Below, piece after piece: positions 44,487 through 52,562 of a stretch of DNA of 64,000 bases; the first letter of the stretch is position 1, and each line of letters opens with the position of its first letter. Source of the DNA: Desulfonatronovibrio hydrogenovorans DSM 9292 (GTDB lineage Bacteria > Desulfobacterota > Desulfovibrionia > Desulfovibrionales > Desulfonatronovibrionaceae); contig NZ_JMKT01000011.1 in the NCBI RefSeq assembly GCF_000686525.1, positions 178,006 to 242,005 of the forward strand. The letters run 5' to 3'. Under the pieces are notes generated by a model. It was not told the DNA's origin. It saw only the letters and a list, made by a program, of their open reading frames with translations, and did not search any database. Both the position numbers and the translations under genes were made by a program.

Positions 44487-46163
44487 ATGGATAAAACAAA
44501 ACGATCATTGTTCAGTAAAGCGAAGCTGATACTGGTTACGGTTACGCTTCTTTCCATTGTGCTGTATCTGATGGTACGAACTGTACTGTTCATTATTGCT
44601 GACTATGCCTGGTATGACAAAATATTTGGTTTTTTTCTGCTTATGGCCCAGGTCTTTGTACTGACCCATGGTTTTGGATACTTTCTGAATCTGTTCAGGG
44701 TGGTCAATGCAGAACAGCAAGACAGTTCTGAAGAACGGCTCAAGTCCATGGAGCTGACAGAGTACCCGCCTGTGGCCATAATTGTCTCTTCATACAAGGA
44801 GCCGCTCCATGTTGTCGAAGATACCCTGATCAGTTTTTACAACCTTACTTACCCAAACAAGAGCATATATTTTCTGGACGACACCAGATATGATCTTAAA
44901 GGCTGGGATCCTGAAGAAGCCAGGCTTTATCGGGAGCAGATCAATGATCTGTGTAAAAGGATAGGCGTCAATCTGTTCCGACGCAGGTGGCGCGGTGCCA
45001 AGGCGGGAATGATAAATGACTTTTTAAGCTTTCTTGACGGAAATCCTCCGGAAGGGTTTGAGTTTGTGACCTTTGACCAGGCACAGCAGGTCAATCCCGG
45101 TCAGGAAGAGTATATTATTGTCTTTGACGCAGATCAAAATCCGTTTCCTGATTTTGTGGAAACTCTTGTCTCTCGGATGGAGGCCAATCCAACCGTGGCT
45201 TTCATCCAGACCCCCCAGTATTACAGTAACTTCGAGTTTAACAGGGTGGCCAGGGCTTCCGGTCTTCAGCAGGCTGTTTTTTACGAGTACATTTGTGAGG
45301 GCAAGAGTATGCAGGACGCCATGTTCTGCTGCGGGACAAATGTAATATTCAGACGAGAAGCCCTCAGAGATGTAGGCGGCTTTGACGAATCATCGGTAAC
45401 TGAGGATTTTGCCACATCCCTGAAATTCCATGTTAAGGGATGGCGTTCTGCGTACTTGAACAGAGTCAGCGCATTTGGAGATGGCCCTGAGGATCTGGGG
45501 GGATACTTCAAGCAGCAGTTTCGCTGGGCCTTGGGCACTGTAGGACTTTTCAGGACAATTATTGCCCGTTTCCTGAGAAATCCGCTGGAGCTTCCAATTT
45601 ATAAATGGTGGGAATACATGCTTTCCGGGACACATTATTTTGTGGGCTGGGTCTTGATGATTCTGGTGATTTCACCCTGTCTGTTTATCCTGTTCAACAT
45701 TCCCACCTATTTTGCCAGGCCAGAGCTTTATTTCGTGTTTTATGTTCCGTACATTATTTTGACTTTCAGTCTGTTCATCTGGTCTCTGGGACAGAGGCAC
45801 TACAGTGTCTCTGAAGTGATCAACGGAGTTCTCCTTCAGGCAATCTGTTTTCCAGTTTATATGAAAGCGTCTTTTCTGGCTGTGCTAGGATACAGAGGTA
45901 CATTTAAAACCACACCCAAAGGCAGAAGCCTGGCTTTGCCCATGTATGCCCTGTGGGCACAGATCGGCCTTGCTTCACTATGTTTAGTGGCCATGGTCTG
46001 GGCCGGAATGCGGATTTATTTTGAACGTGAGCTTATACTGGCTTTAAGTGTTAATGCGTTCTGGTGTTTTTACCACTTTCTGATTTTATCAGCAGCCGTA
46101 TACTTTAATCATCCTCTTGAAGAGAGCCGTTCTGATGGTCAGTCTTTATATCAGGCGGGTTAG
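44487..46163 (+). CDS. Family 2 glycosyltransferase, cellulose-synthase-like
   Basis: A 558-residue inner-membrane processive glycosyltransferase. Two N-terminal TM helices (about 13-33 and 44-66) precede a GT2 domain with AIIVSSYKEP, FLDDTRYD, the UDP/metal DAD at 214-216, TED at 305-307 and the processivity motif Q343-Q-F-R-W347. Four or more TM helices follow. It ends soon after the last helix and lacks the C-terminal PilZ domain of BcsA. AAGGA precedes the ATG at 44487; another ATG at 44481 is less well spaced. The polymer is unknown. The adjacent GH26-like gene suggests mannose or xylose units. Confidence 0.9.
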   Translation: MDKTKRSLFSKAKLILVTVTLLSIVLYLMVRTVLFIIADYAWYDKIFGFFLLMAQVFVLTHGFGYFLNLFRVVNAEQQDSSEERLKSMELTEYPPVAIIVSSYKEPLHVVEDTLISFYNLTYPNKSIYFLDDTRYDLKGWDPEEARLYREQINDLCKRIGVNLFRRRWRGAKAGMINDFLSFLDGNPPEGFEFVTFDQAQQVNPGQEEYIIVFDADQNPFPDFVETLVSRMEANPTVAFIQTPQYYSNFEFNRVARASGLQQAVFYEYICEGKSMQDAMFCCGTNVIFRREALRDVGGFDESSVTEDFATSLKFHVKGWRSAYLNRVSAFGDGPEDLGGYFKQQFRWALGTVGLFRTIIARFLRNPLELPIYKWWEYMLSGTHYFVGWVLMILVISPCLFILFNIPTYFARPELYFVFYVPYIILTFSLFIWSLGQRHYSVSEVINGVLLQAICFPVYMKASFLAVLGYRGTFKTTPKGRSLALPMYALWAQIGLASLCLVAMVWAGMRIYFERELILALSVNAFWCFYHFLILSAAVYFNHPLEESRSDGQSLYQAG

Positions 46164-47190
46164 AATCCTTTCAGTGTTCCTGATGATTTTCTTTCTGCTT
46201 CCCGGGTGCAGGGATGGTCAGATTGATCAGAAGGGTCAAGTGTTGTTTGGTCTGGCTTTGGAAGGTTTGCCCACATCAGCTTCTTTTTTTCATGAACTAG
46301 AAATGGACATGGGGCTGCCAGTGACTTTCATCAATTTCTTCCTGCAGTGGCCTGAGGATCCAAAACAAATCAATTTTCCTGCCCAGACGTTTAAGGATGT
46401 GCATGATTTCGGTGCAGTTCCTGTGCTTACCTGGGAGCCCATGTACTATGAGGGTATGACAGAGCACATGATACCGGCTGATGAAATTCTCAGGGGCAGG
46501 TATGACGGGTACATCGAGTACTTTGCTGGCAGGATCAAAGACATGGGTAAACCTGTAATCGTTCGATTCGCTCATGAGATGAATCTGTCCAGATATCATT
46601 GGGGTGGAACCATTGAAGAATATGGGCCAGAAAGTCCCAAGAGGTATGCAAAGCTCTTCAGACATGTGGTAGAGGTTTTCAGACAACAGGGTGCTGAGAA
46701 TGCCTTATTTGCCTTTTGCCCCAATAATGAATCTGTACCAAGTCCTAAATACGATGCGCATGCATATTGGAACACAGCCCAGAACTATTACCCAGGTGAC
46801 GACTATGTGGATATACTGGGTATGGATGGTTATAACTGGGGCACGACCAGGACAATTGATGAACATGGCTGGAGCAGCAGATGGCTTTCCTTTGCTGAGA
46901 TCTTTCAGGATATTTTTCTGGAATTAAGACAAATCAACCCAGGCAAGCCATTGTATGTCTTTGAAACCGCATCAGTACGCCAGGGCGGAGACTGGCAGGC
47001 CTGGGTCTGGGAAGCCTTTGCGACTGCAGGCCAGTGGGAGCTTGACGGGATCATCTGGTTTCATGCTGACAAGGAAGAGGATTGGAGATTTACCGGATTT
47101 GCTGATTCCGAGTATTATCCTGCAATTCTTGAGATCATTGGCACAGGCAGTCTAGGCGACAACCAGATCCAACAAGCCAATGCAAACTAA
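46135..47190 (+). CDS. GH26-like glycoside hydrolase lipoprotein
   Basis: A 351-residue lipoprotein. The signal peptide ends in FLLPGC with lipidated Cys25. The (beta/alpha)8-type sequence fits family GH26. The proposed acid/base Glu148 is in VRFAHEMN and the nucleophile Glu277 is in YVFETAS, with the usual aromatic platform residues (YHWGG, GYNWG) nearby. Family members cleave beta-mannan or related beta-glycans. The gene overlaps the GT2 gene by 29 bases, so production is coupled. It probably trims or releases the nascent polymer, as BcsZ or PgaB do in other systems. A TTG at 46117 is an alternative start but would weaken the signal peptide. Confidence 0.85.
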   Translation: MVSLYIRRVRILSVFLMIFFLLPGCRDGQIDQKGQVLFGLALEGLPTSASFFHELEMDMGLPVTFINFFLQWPEDPKQINFPAQTFKDVHDFGAVPVLTWEPMYYEGMTEHMIPADEILRGRYDGYIEYFAGRIKDMGKPVIVRFAHEMNLSRYHWGGTIEEYGPESPKRYAKLFRHVVEVFRQQGAENALFAFCPNNESVPSPKYDAHAYWNTAQNYYPGDDYVDILGMDGYNWGTTRTIDEHGWSSRWLSFAEIFQDIFLELRQINPGKPLYVFETASVRQGGDWQAWVWEAFATAGQWELDGIIWFHADKEEDWRFTGFADSEYYPAILEIIGTGSLGDNQIQQANAN

Positions 47191-47269
47191 GAGCAAGCTT
47201 TTACCGCTGATCTGTATAAATAAAAACGTAGAAAATCAAGTATCCGGCTGCATATTAAGCAGTCCGCCA

Positions 47270-48103
47270 TTAAAGATTCTGAAGATAAAGCATGACCATA
47301 GTATTGTAATTATTATAACTCTTTTTTTCCAAGGTTTTAAGGGCCCTCAGATACCTGTTTGCTGACTCAAGAGACAGCACTGAACTGAAGAGATCTATAT
47401 ATAATTCGGACTCAATGCTTTTTCTTAATTCGTCAATGTCCAGCCTTCCAAGTATCTCTTCGTGGTCACTGCCCATTGCCATTGCAGCCAGATAAGTTTT
47501 GTTCAGGTATTCAAGGTTTTTTTCCAGGCCAAGCTTTATATCGTTGATCACATTTAAGCGGAAAAGTGTGTATTCTTCTCTTTTGAATTCGGTAAGCCTG
47601 GTAAAGTACGCTGTTAAATGATTCAGATATATGAGCATTCCTCTTTTAAGCAGGACGCAGTCCTTGAGCACCAGTAAAAGGAGTTTTTCTGGTGTGCTGA
47701 AACGGGCCAGATCGATTACGACCTCTCTTGTGTCCAGGGCAATAAAGACCGGATATGTTTCAGGAAAGCTTTTGTTCAGCGCGATACCACATATCTGAGA
47801 GTCCAGATCGTCCTCCCATTTCTCCCATGCAATCTGTCCCTGATTCCGGCTTTGACCTTTGAATTTATAGGGCAGATGCAGGTTGACCTGGTCGTCCTGG
47901 TACAGTCTTTCTCTGCTTTGCACCCAGGCAGGAATGGCAATGCGCACACCGTTCTGGCTGAAGTCCTGGATGATGTATTGAAAAGGCTGATAGTCCTCTT
48001 CTCTGGAACCAAGAAAGGGCAGCACAGCAGATTGTATCGAGAGCCGTTTTTCCGTTCTGTGGTCGTTTCCAGTCATTTTCAAGACCGTTTTTTCTTGTTT
48101 CAA
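47270..48103 (-). CDS. PilZ-domain c-di-GMP effector protein
   Basis: A 277-residue cytosolic protein. The N-terminal PilZ domain has the RxxxR motif at Arg16-Arg20 (HRTEKRLS) and D47-F-S-Q-N-G52, the [DN]xSxxG motif, so c-di-GMP binding is expected. The C-terminal half is helical with no recognised domain. It converges on the GH26 gene, 79 bases apart. Because the GT2 protein has no PilZ domain of its own, this separate protein is the best candidate to relay c-di-GMP to the synthase or its exporter. The cyclase gene at the other end of the block would make the ligand. Confidence 0.85.
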   Translation of the reverse strand: MKQEKTVLKMTGNDHRTEKRLSIQSAVLPFLGSREEDYQPFQYIIQDFSQNGVRIAIPAWVQSRERLYQDDQVNLHLPYKFKGQSRNQGQIAWEKWEDDLDSQICGIALNKSFPETYPVFIALDTREVVIDLARFSTPEKLLLLVLKDCVLLKRGMLIYLNHLTAYFTRLTEFKREEYTLFRLNVINDIKLGLEKNLEYLNKTYLAAMAMGSDHEEILGRLDIDELRKSIESELYIDLFSSVLSLESANRYLRALKTLEKKSYNNYNTMVMLYLQNL

Positions 48104-48136
48104 ATCAAGGTTATCGAGGTAAATTTGGGCTTGCTA

Positions 48137-48529
48137 CTAAGGTAGGTGTCTTCTTATTTCTTCCCATATCCTTCTGGATCTGGGTTCGTCTCCAAGAACT
48201 CCGACCCGAATCCTGACCTGGGTGGTGTTGGTAGAAAGATATTTGGTGTTGATCCAGACATTGGTCCCATCAGGGTACTGGGCCCTGATGCTGGTTGAGT
48301 CAACTTTTTTATCCTGCTCCAGGACAGCCATCTCCATGGTTTGCAGGGCAGCCAGGGACGCCTCATGCACCTGGTGCATATTGCGGCTGATATTTTCCTG
48401 GAGCCGGCCCTTGAAATAAATTGCAGTCCCGCCACCAGCTGCCCCGCCCACTGCAAACCAGCATCCGGCCAGACCCAGGCACAGGACTGTAATCAAAAAA
48501 ATGGAAATCGTTTGCTGTAATGGTTTCAT
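48137..48529 (-). CDS. DUF3568-type lipoprotein
   Basis: A 130-residue lipoprotein with signal peptide and lipobox LAGC (Cys23), followed by a glycine-rich stretch (FAVGGAAGGGTAIYFKGRL) and an alpha/beta domain ending VRIRVGVLGDEPRSRRIWEEIRRHL. This fits the DUF3568 family of small periplasmic proteins of unknown function. The frame is open for 100 codons further upstream, but the ATG at 48529 has GGAGA before it and gives a clean signal peptide. It lies 33 bases upstream of the PilZ gene on the same strand and 91 after the protease gene. Confidence 0.85.
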   Translation of the reverse strand: MKPLQQTISIFLITVLCLGLAGCWFAVGGAAGGGTAIYFKGRLQENISRNMHQVHEASLAALQTMEMAVLEQDKKVDSTSIRAQYPDGTNVWINTKYLSTNTTQVRIRVGVLGDEPRSRRIWEEIRRHLP

Positions 48530-48620
48530 TTGATTCTCCACAATTGTTAAGGTCAGTAGCACATTGAGATTCTGGAAGATAGCCGGAAAAATGGTCATGC
48601 AGCCGGGATGACTTCTGCCT

Positions 48621-49964
48621 TTACTGCAGGTATCCCCACTCCTGCAGTCTGGTGTGGGCGTGCCTTGCATACTCACCCTGGGAGACGTTTTGCAGGTAGG
48701 CATAATATTTTCGGGCGGACTGTTCCCTGCGGCCCATGCCTTCCAGAGAAAAGCCCTGGAAAAATGTGGTGTTGGGATTGCCTGGCAGGGAATTTTCATA
48801 TTCGTCGAACCTGGCCAGGGCCTGTTCAAAGTTCCTCAACTGCAAATTGGCCATACCGAGGATATGTGATGCCTGAGGCTCTTCCGGATAAGTTTCTTTT
48901 GCCTTTAAAGCGAAGTCATGGGCTTGTCTGCTGTTTTTCAAGGCCAAGTGGCATTTGGCCATTTTCAGGTTTCCGGCATAGTCGTCAGGCGCAGTCTGCA
49001 GAGATCTCTGGTAATGTTCCATGGCTTTCCCGGGATTGTCTTTCATCATTTCCCCGTCTCCGTCCTGCATGGCCTTAATGGCTGAGCCTATTTTTCTCAA
49101 GCCGGCAGTATTATCCATATACCTTTCCCTGAAAACCGGATTTGTTTTTTTATGTGCAGCATACCGTGTTTCAACATCATTCAGGGCAGTCCTATACCTT
49201 TCGCTACTCATAGGATGAGTTGAAAATAGTACAGCCATGGAGCTTTCATTTTTGCCGGACATTTCATTGAGCATGCTCATGAGCCCGACAAATCCCTCAG
49301 GATTGTAGTTGGACTTGACCATATATTCCAGACCAAGGGCATCGGCTTCCCGTTCCTGATTTCTGCTGTATCCGGCCAGCAGAGCTCCTGCGCCAATGCC
49401 TCCCAGGCCGGCCACAAGGTCTCCCACCTGAGAGCCTGCGGCAACGGATGCACCGCTTAAAACCACTGCAGCCAGAAGTCCCCTGGTCATCCTCTGGCTG
49501 GTATGGCGGGCCGAGACATGCCCGGCTTCATGGCCTATGAGGGAGGCCAGCTCAGCCTCGTTTTCCAGATCCAGAAGGATTCCCCTGGTAATGCCTATGG
49601 TTCCGCCTGGAAAAGCATAGGCGTTTACATAAGGGGCATTGAGGGTGTTAAAGGAGTAGGGCATGTGGGCGCGATGGGTGTTCCGGGCAATGCTCTGACC
49701 AACATGGGAAACATAGTCATTCAGGGCTTTGTCCCTGGTGATGCCGTAGTCAGCGGATATCTGGTGGGGTGAGTTCTGCCTGTCCACGTTAATTTCCTGA
49801 GCTTCTGACATAAGCAGGATTTCATGTCTTCCTGTAACAGGATTAACTGCGCAACCTGCGCACAGTCCTATGCTTGCAGCGGCTGCAAGGTACAGAAAGT
49901 CCCGTCGGCTGAACCGATCTGAAAAGGAATGGCTGAGCTGAGTCAATCTGGTTTGGTTAGGCAT
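48621..49964 (-). CDS. M48-family metalloprotease with TPR tail, Tat lipoprotein (BepA-like)
   Basis: Protein of 447 residues. A twin-arginine signal (FSRRDFLYLAAAASIG) ends in a lipobox-like CAGC (Cys38). The zinc protease signature HEAGH is at 145-149, with ENEADALGLEY-type third ligand region present as NQEREADALGLEYM. Two to three TPRs occupy the C-terminus (LKMAKCHLALKNSRQAHDFA, ASHILGMANLQLRNFEQAL). BepA-type enzymes control assembly or degradation of outer-membrane beta-barrels. A Tat signal on such a protein suggests that it is exported with its zinc loaded. The ATG at 49964 was chosen; the frame continues 32 codons upstream without a better start. Confidence 0.88.
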   Translation of the reverse strand: MPNQTRLTQLSHSFSDRFSRRDFLYLAAAASIGLCAGCAVNPVTGRHEILLMSEAQEINVDRQNSPHQISADYGITRDKALNDYVSHVGQSIARNTHRAHMPYSFNTLNAPYVNAYAFPGGTIGITRGILLDLENEAELASLIGHEAGHVSARHTSQRMTRGLLAAVVLSGASVAAGSQVGDLVAGLGGIGAGALLAGYSRNQEREADALGLEYMVKSNYNPEGFVGLMSMLNEMSGKNESSMAVLFSTHPMSSERYRTALNDVETRYAAHKKTNPVFRERYMDNTAGLRKIGSAIKAMQDGDGEMMKDNPGKAMEHYQRSLQTAPDDYAGNLKMAKCHLALKNSRQAHDFALKAKETYPEEPQASHILGMANLQLRNFEQALARFDEYENSLPGNPNTTFFQGFSLEGMGRREQSARKYYAYLQNVSQGEYARHAHTRLQEWGYLQ

Positions 49965-50170
49965 GAAGGAATCTCTCAGGTTATGGTTGATCAGGCCAAA
50001 ATGAATACCTGACCCGATTCTTGAAGAAATTAATCTAAGGTAAACACCTGACCATTGCAAGAAGCTAGGTTTTGTTTTTGATAAATAAATCCAGCCCGAT
50101 TTTTATTGCAGTGCTGACCAGACTTCTTTAAGAAAGGCTGATTAATTCCCGGTTCAAAAGGATGGTAACG

Positions 50171-50959
50171 ATGAGAGTCGTGTTCAAAATTCTAGCCTCG
50201 CTTTATCTGGTAGTGATCTTTTTCATTGTTTCTATGCTGACCCTGATTTTTTATCCAAAAGGTGAAAAGAGATATGCCCGCATAACCAAAAACACGGCAC
50301 TGTTCAGCCCGATCCTGCTCTGGATTATGGGAGTCAAGTTCAGAGTCAGGGATTTTTCCCAGGGGGATGGGCTTGCAGGTAGTGGCCTTCTGGTGGCCAA
50401 CCATGTTTCGTATGTTGATGTCTTTGTGCTGGCTGCAGTTAGACCCATGCTTTTTATTTCCTCAGTTGAACTCTCCCGGAAGTTTTTTGTTGGCCATGTA
50501 TCCAAGCTGGGAGGGACAGTTTTTGTTGAAAGGCGGAGTTATTCTTTTCTGAGGAAGGAGATTGGCAAGGTAGCTGACATTATTAAACTTGGTTTTTTGA
50601 TCGCCTTGTTCCCTGAGGCCCGGACCTCGGACGGAACTGGAGTGCTGCAGTTCAGGCCGGCCCTTTTTGAGGCGGCTGTAAAGTCCGGGGCAGACGTGAT
50701 TCCGGTCTGCCTGAATTACCTGAAGATCAACGGACAATCCTTGAGCCGGGAAAACAAGGATCAGGTATTTTTCCACGGCGGGGTCAAATTCCTGCCTCAT
50801 ATTATCAGATTGTTCAATAATCATGATATTGAAGTGGAGGTCAGTATTTTTAATAGACTCCCAGCTAAATCAGGCAACAGAAAAGAGCTGGTACGTCAGT
50901 CCTATCAGATGATCAGGGACTGTTACAGCCAGAGCATGAAGATGCTGGAACGTGACTGA
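50171..50959 (+). CDS. plsC: 1-acylglycerol-3-phosphate acyltransferase (PlsC-like)
   Basis: A 262-residue membrane-bound acyltransferase. One or two N-terminal TM segments (about 5-28) precede the PlsC domain with the catalytic His78-x4-Asp83 in NHVSYVD and the glycerol-phosphate/acceptor motif FPEARTSDG. It converts lysophosphatidate to phosphatidate or acylates a related lipid (for example ornithine lipids, OlsA). The ATG at 50171 has AAGGA 8 bases upstream; an ATG at 50162 overlaps that site and is less likely. It is monocistronic and divergent from the M48 protease gene. Confidence 0.88.
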   Translation: MRVVFKILASLYLVVIFFIVSMLTLIFYPKGEKRYARITKNTALFSPILLWIMGVKFRVRDFSQGDGLAGSGLLVANHVSYVDVFVLAAVRPMLFISSVELSRKFFVGHVSKLGGTVFVERRSYSFLRKEIGKVADIIKLGFLIALFPEARTSDGTGVLQFRPALFEAAVKSGADVIPVCLNYLKINGQSLSRENKDQVFFHGGVKFLPHIIRLFNNHDIEVEVSIFNRLPAKSGNRKELVRQSYQMIRDCYSQSMKMLERD

Positions 50960-51013
50960 CAGGTCAACATCAAGCAGGTGGCGGGGGTATGATTGCCATC
51001 CAGAAAGTGGACA

Positions 51014-51220
51014 CTAACCCACCCACATGTCTTCGTCCTCACCGGAATCATGATGGTATTTGTTCTTTTCCCGCTGTCTGATTATCTCCAGGGCGGTCTG
51101 GACTTCGCTGATGGCCTTGAGGATTCTGGCCTTAAGCTGCTCATCACTGGCTCCTTCGGAGCTCAGACTAGCGTAAAGACTTTCTTCGGCTTTTTTAAGA
51201 TGCAGTTTTCTGTCACTCAT
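51014..51220 (-). CDS. Small helical protein of unknown function
   Basis: A 68-residue, very charged, probably all-helical protein (SDRKLHLKKAEESLYASL, then ARILKAISEVQTALEIIRQREKN in one long helix) with an acidic His-rich end (YHHDSGEDEDMWVG). AAGGTGGGG lies a few bases before the ATG, supporting translation. A perfect palindrome stands 32 bases upstream. No family recognised. The long amphipathic helix suggests a protein-protein adaptor. Confidence 0.65.
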   Translation of the reverse strand: MSDRKLHLKKAEESLYASLSSEGASDEQLKARILKAISEVQTALEIIRQREKNKYHHDSGEDEDMWVG

Positions 51221-51251
51221 TTCCCCACCTTTTTTGTTGTCCGGTTGTGCA

Positions 51252-51270
51252 GTTTATTTCAGAAATAAAC
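51252..51270. promoter_or_regulatory. Perfect 9-1-9 palindrome upstream of the 68-residue gene
   Basis: GTTTATTTC-A-GAAATAAAC. The loop is too short for a good RNA hairpin, which favours a DNA operator. It lies 32 bases before the minus-strand ATG at 51220, where it could cover the promoter. The rest of the 296-base spacer to the dedA start shows nothing else clear. Confidence 0.45.
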
Positions 51271-51516
51271 CCCTCCAGGTTCAATTGCAATACTCGATTA
51301 TTTAAAATAACAGTTACTCAGATCTACTTCGTTTTCTTGGGATTTTCTGGTATATGTTCCTGGAATCTATGGCGGACTGGCTGGATACTATTTTGTAACT
51401 GTTTGAGATTTTTTTGAACTGATGGAGATGGTCAGCAGAGGTTGTTCGGGCAGCCAGGATCAGCAGGCTGGTCCCGCTTATTTCTAAATCACAATAGCAT
51501 CAGGTGTGAATAAAGA

Positions 51517-52107
51517 ATGAATGTTTTTGTACTGGGATTTTTACTCAGCATGGTGACAGCCCCGGAATTCGTGGTTTTTGTCATGTTTGAAACCGTGAGT
51601 GCTTCGTACGTCTCAGCTATATTCACGATCCTGGTCATCAGCCTGGGAGGGACCCTGGGATCTACAGCCATTTATCTTGGAGCCAGGATGGTTGGAGCCA
51701 GGCGCTGTAAGGAATTAATAAAGCGCCACGGTAAGAAAATCCTTTTAAAGACTTCGGATCTGGACGATATTGATTATTATTACGAAAGATGGGGCGGTCC
51801 GATTGTTTTTTTTGGCAGGTGGCTGCCAACCTTCAGAAGCCTTGTTTCAATCCCGGCCGGATTGTCCCGTATGTCTGCCTGGCGCTTTATCACCCTGACC
51901 TTCAGCGGAACCCTGGCCTGGAATACCATGCTCTGTTTGATGGTTCTGGGACTGAGGTCCTATCTTGATTATCTTGAATTGGGTCTGGAAGGTTATACTT
52001 GGCTTACTGTGGCAGCACTTCTGCTTTTGGGAGCATACCTTGCTGTCAGGAGGATCAGTGAGCGGATGGTCAGGGACGTACAGGAAAAGGAGGACCGGAA
52101 CAGTTAG
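51517..52107 (+). CDS. DedA/VTT-family membrane protein
   Basis: A 196-residue integral membrane protein of the DedA superfamily (SNARE-associated/VTT domain). The reentrant-loop region FFGRWLPTFRSLVSIPAGLSRM shows the conserved F-x-x-R...G-x3-M pattern. DedA proteins act in undecaprenyl-phosphate or phospholipid recycling and envelope homeostasis. It is shorter than typical E. coli members at the N-terminus: only a part of the usual first hydrophobic segment is visible. No good ribosome site stands before the ATG. The stop codon lies in the loop of a 9-bp hairpin. Confidence 0.85.
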   Translation: MNVFVLGFLLSMVTAPEFVVFVMFETVSASYVSAIFTILVISLGGTLGSTAIYLGARMVGARRCKELIKRHGKKILLKTSDLDDIDYYYERWGGPIVFFGRWLPTFRSLVSIPAGLSRMSAWRFITLTFSGTLAWNTMLCLMVLGLRSYLDYLELGLEGYTWLTVAALLLLGAYLAVRRISERMVRDVQEKEDRNS

Positions 52108-52117
52108 CCCGGTCCTC
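52090..52117 (+). other. Hairpin spanning the dedA stop codon
   Basis: GAGGACCGG (52090-52098) pairs perfectly with CCGGTCCTC (52109-52117); the ten-base loop holds the TAG stop. No T run follows, so it is a transcript-end stabiliser or a Rho-assisted site rather than a classical terminator. Confidence 0.4.
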
Positions 52118-52182
52118 TACAGGCTGAACCAACAGTATATTTTTTGAATTTATGGCCTGTTGGCCAGAATTATAATCCTGCA

Positions 52183-52428
52183 TCATGAAGACAGGCTTGA
52201 AGGGGATATGGCCTGAACCAGTTCAGCATTGGAATTGTAGACCATGGTGCTTTCCAGGGCTACGATCTTGGAAACAAGGCTGGGGTCCTGAACCGCCTGA
52301 CGGTTTAGCCTGGCTTTTTGCAGATTTTTTATTTCCTCAGCATTGGACTGGCCCTTACGGATTCTTGCTTCATTTTCCACGGTCTTCAATGTTTCCGGGC
52401 TGGCCGGGCTTAATGGACTGATACTCAT
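52183..52428 (-). CDS. Small protein of unknown function under a near-consensus sigma28 promoter
   Basis: An 81-residue soluble protein, Ser/Pro-rich at both ends with a helical middle (ARIRKGQSNAEEIKNLQ and ALESTMVYNSNAELVQA). The latter has the look of a flagellar-rod/axial-protein-like amphipathic helix, but I cannot assign a family. AAGGAGG stands just before the ATG. The promoter about 46-72 bases upstream is the best sigma28 match in the window, so it is probably co-regulated with late flagellar or chemotaxis genes. It has no sequence similarity I can see to the other sigma28-type small protein at 8823-9032. Confidence 0.75.
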   Translation of the reverse strand: MSISPLSPASPETLKTVENEARIRKGQSNAEEIKNLQKARLNRQAVQDPSLVSKIVALESTMVYNSNAELVQAISPSSLSS

Positions 52429-52473
52429 TTTTGCCTCCTTTGACTATTCTCTTTCATCCCTGCGTTATGTACT

Positions 52474-52500
52474 TCATCGGCGGCTGGAGGTGAAACTTTA
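52474..52500 (-). promoter_or_regulatory. Near-consensus sigma28 (FliA) promoter
   Basis: On the minus strand: TAAAGTTT (52500-52493), 11 bases, then GCCGATGA (52481-52474). The -35 is identical to the FliA consensus TAAAGTTT, the spacing is exact, and the -10 differs from GCCGATAA at one base. Predicted leader is about 40 bases to the 81-residue gene. Confidence 0.78.
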
Positions 52501-52562
52501 GTGTTCCTTGAAGAATTGTGTCCGGAAATACCCTGGCAATTGTTTGCGTAACTAATGCGATA

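Noticed and set aside
48530..48829. 100-codon N-terminal extension of the DUF3568 gene
   Set aside because: It overlaps the M48 protease gene in the same strand region and would bury the lipoprotein signal; the ATG at 48529 has a ribosome site.
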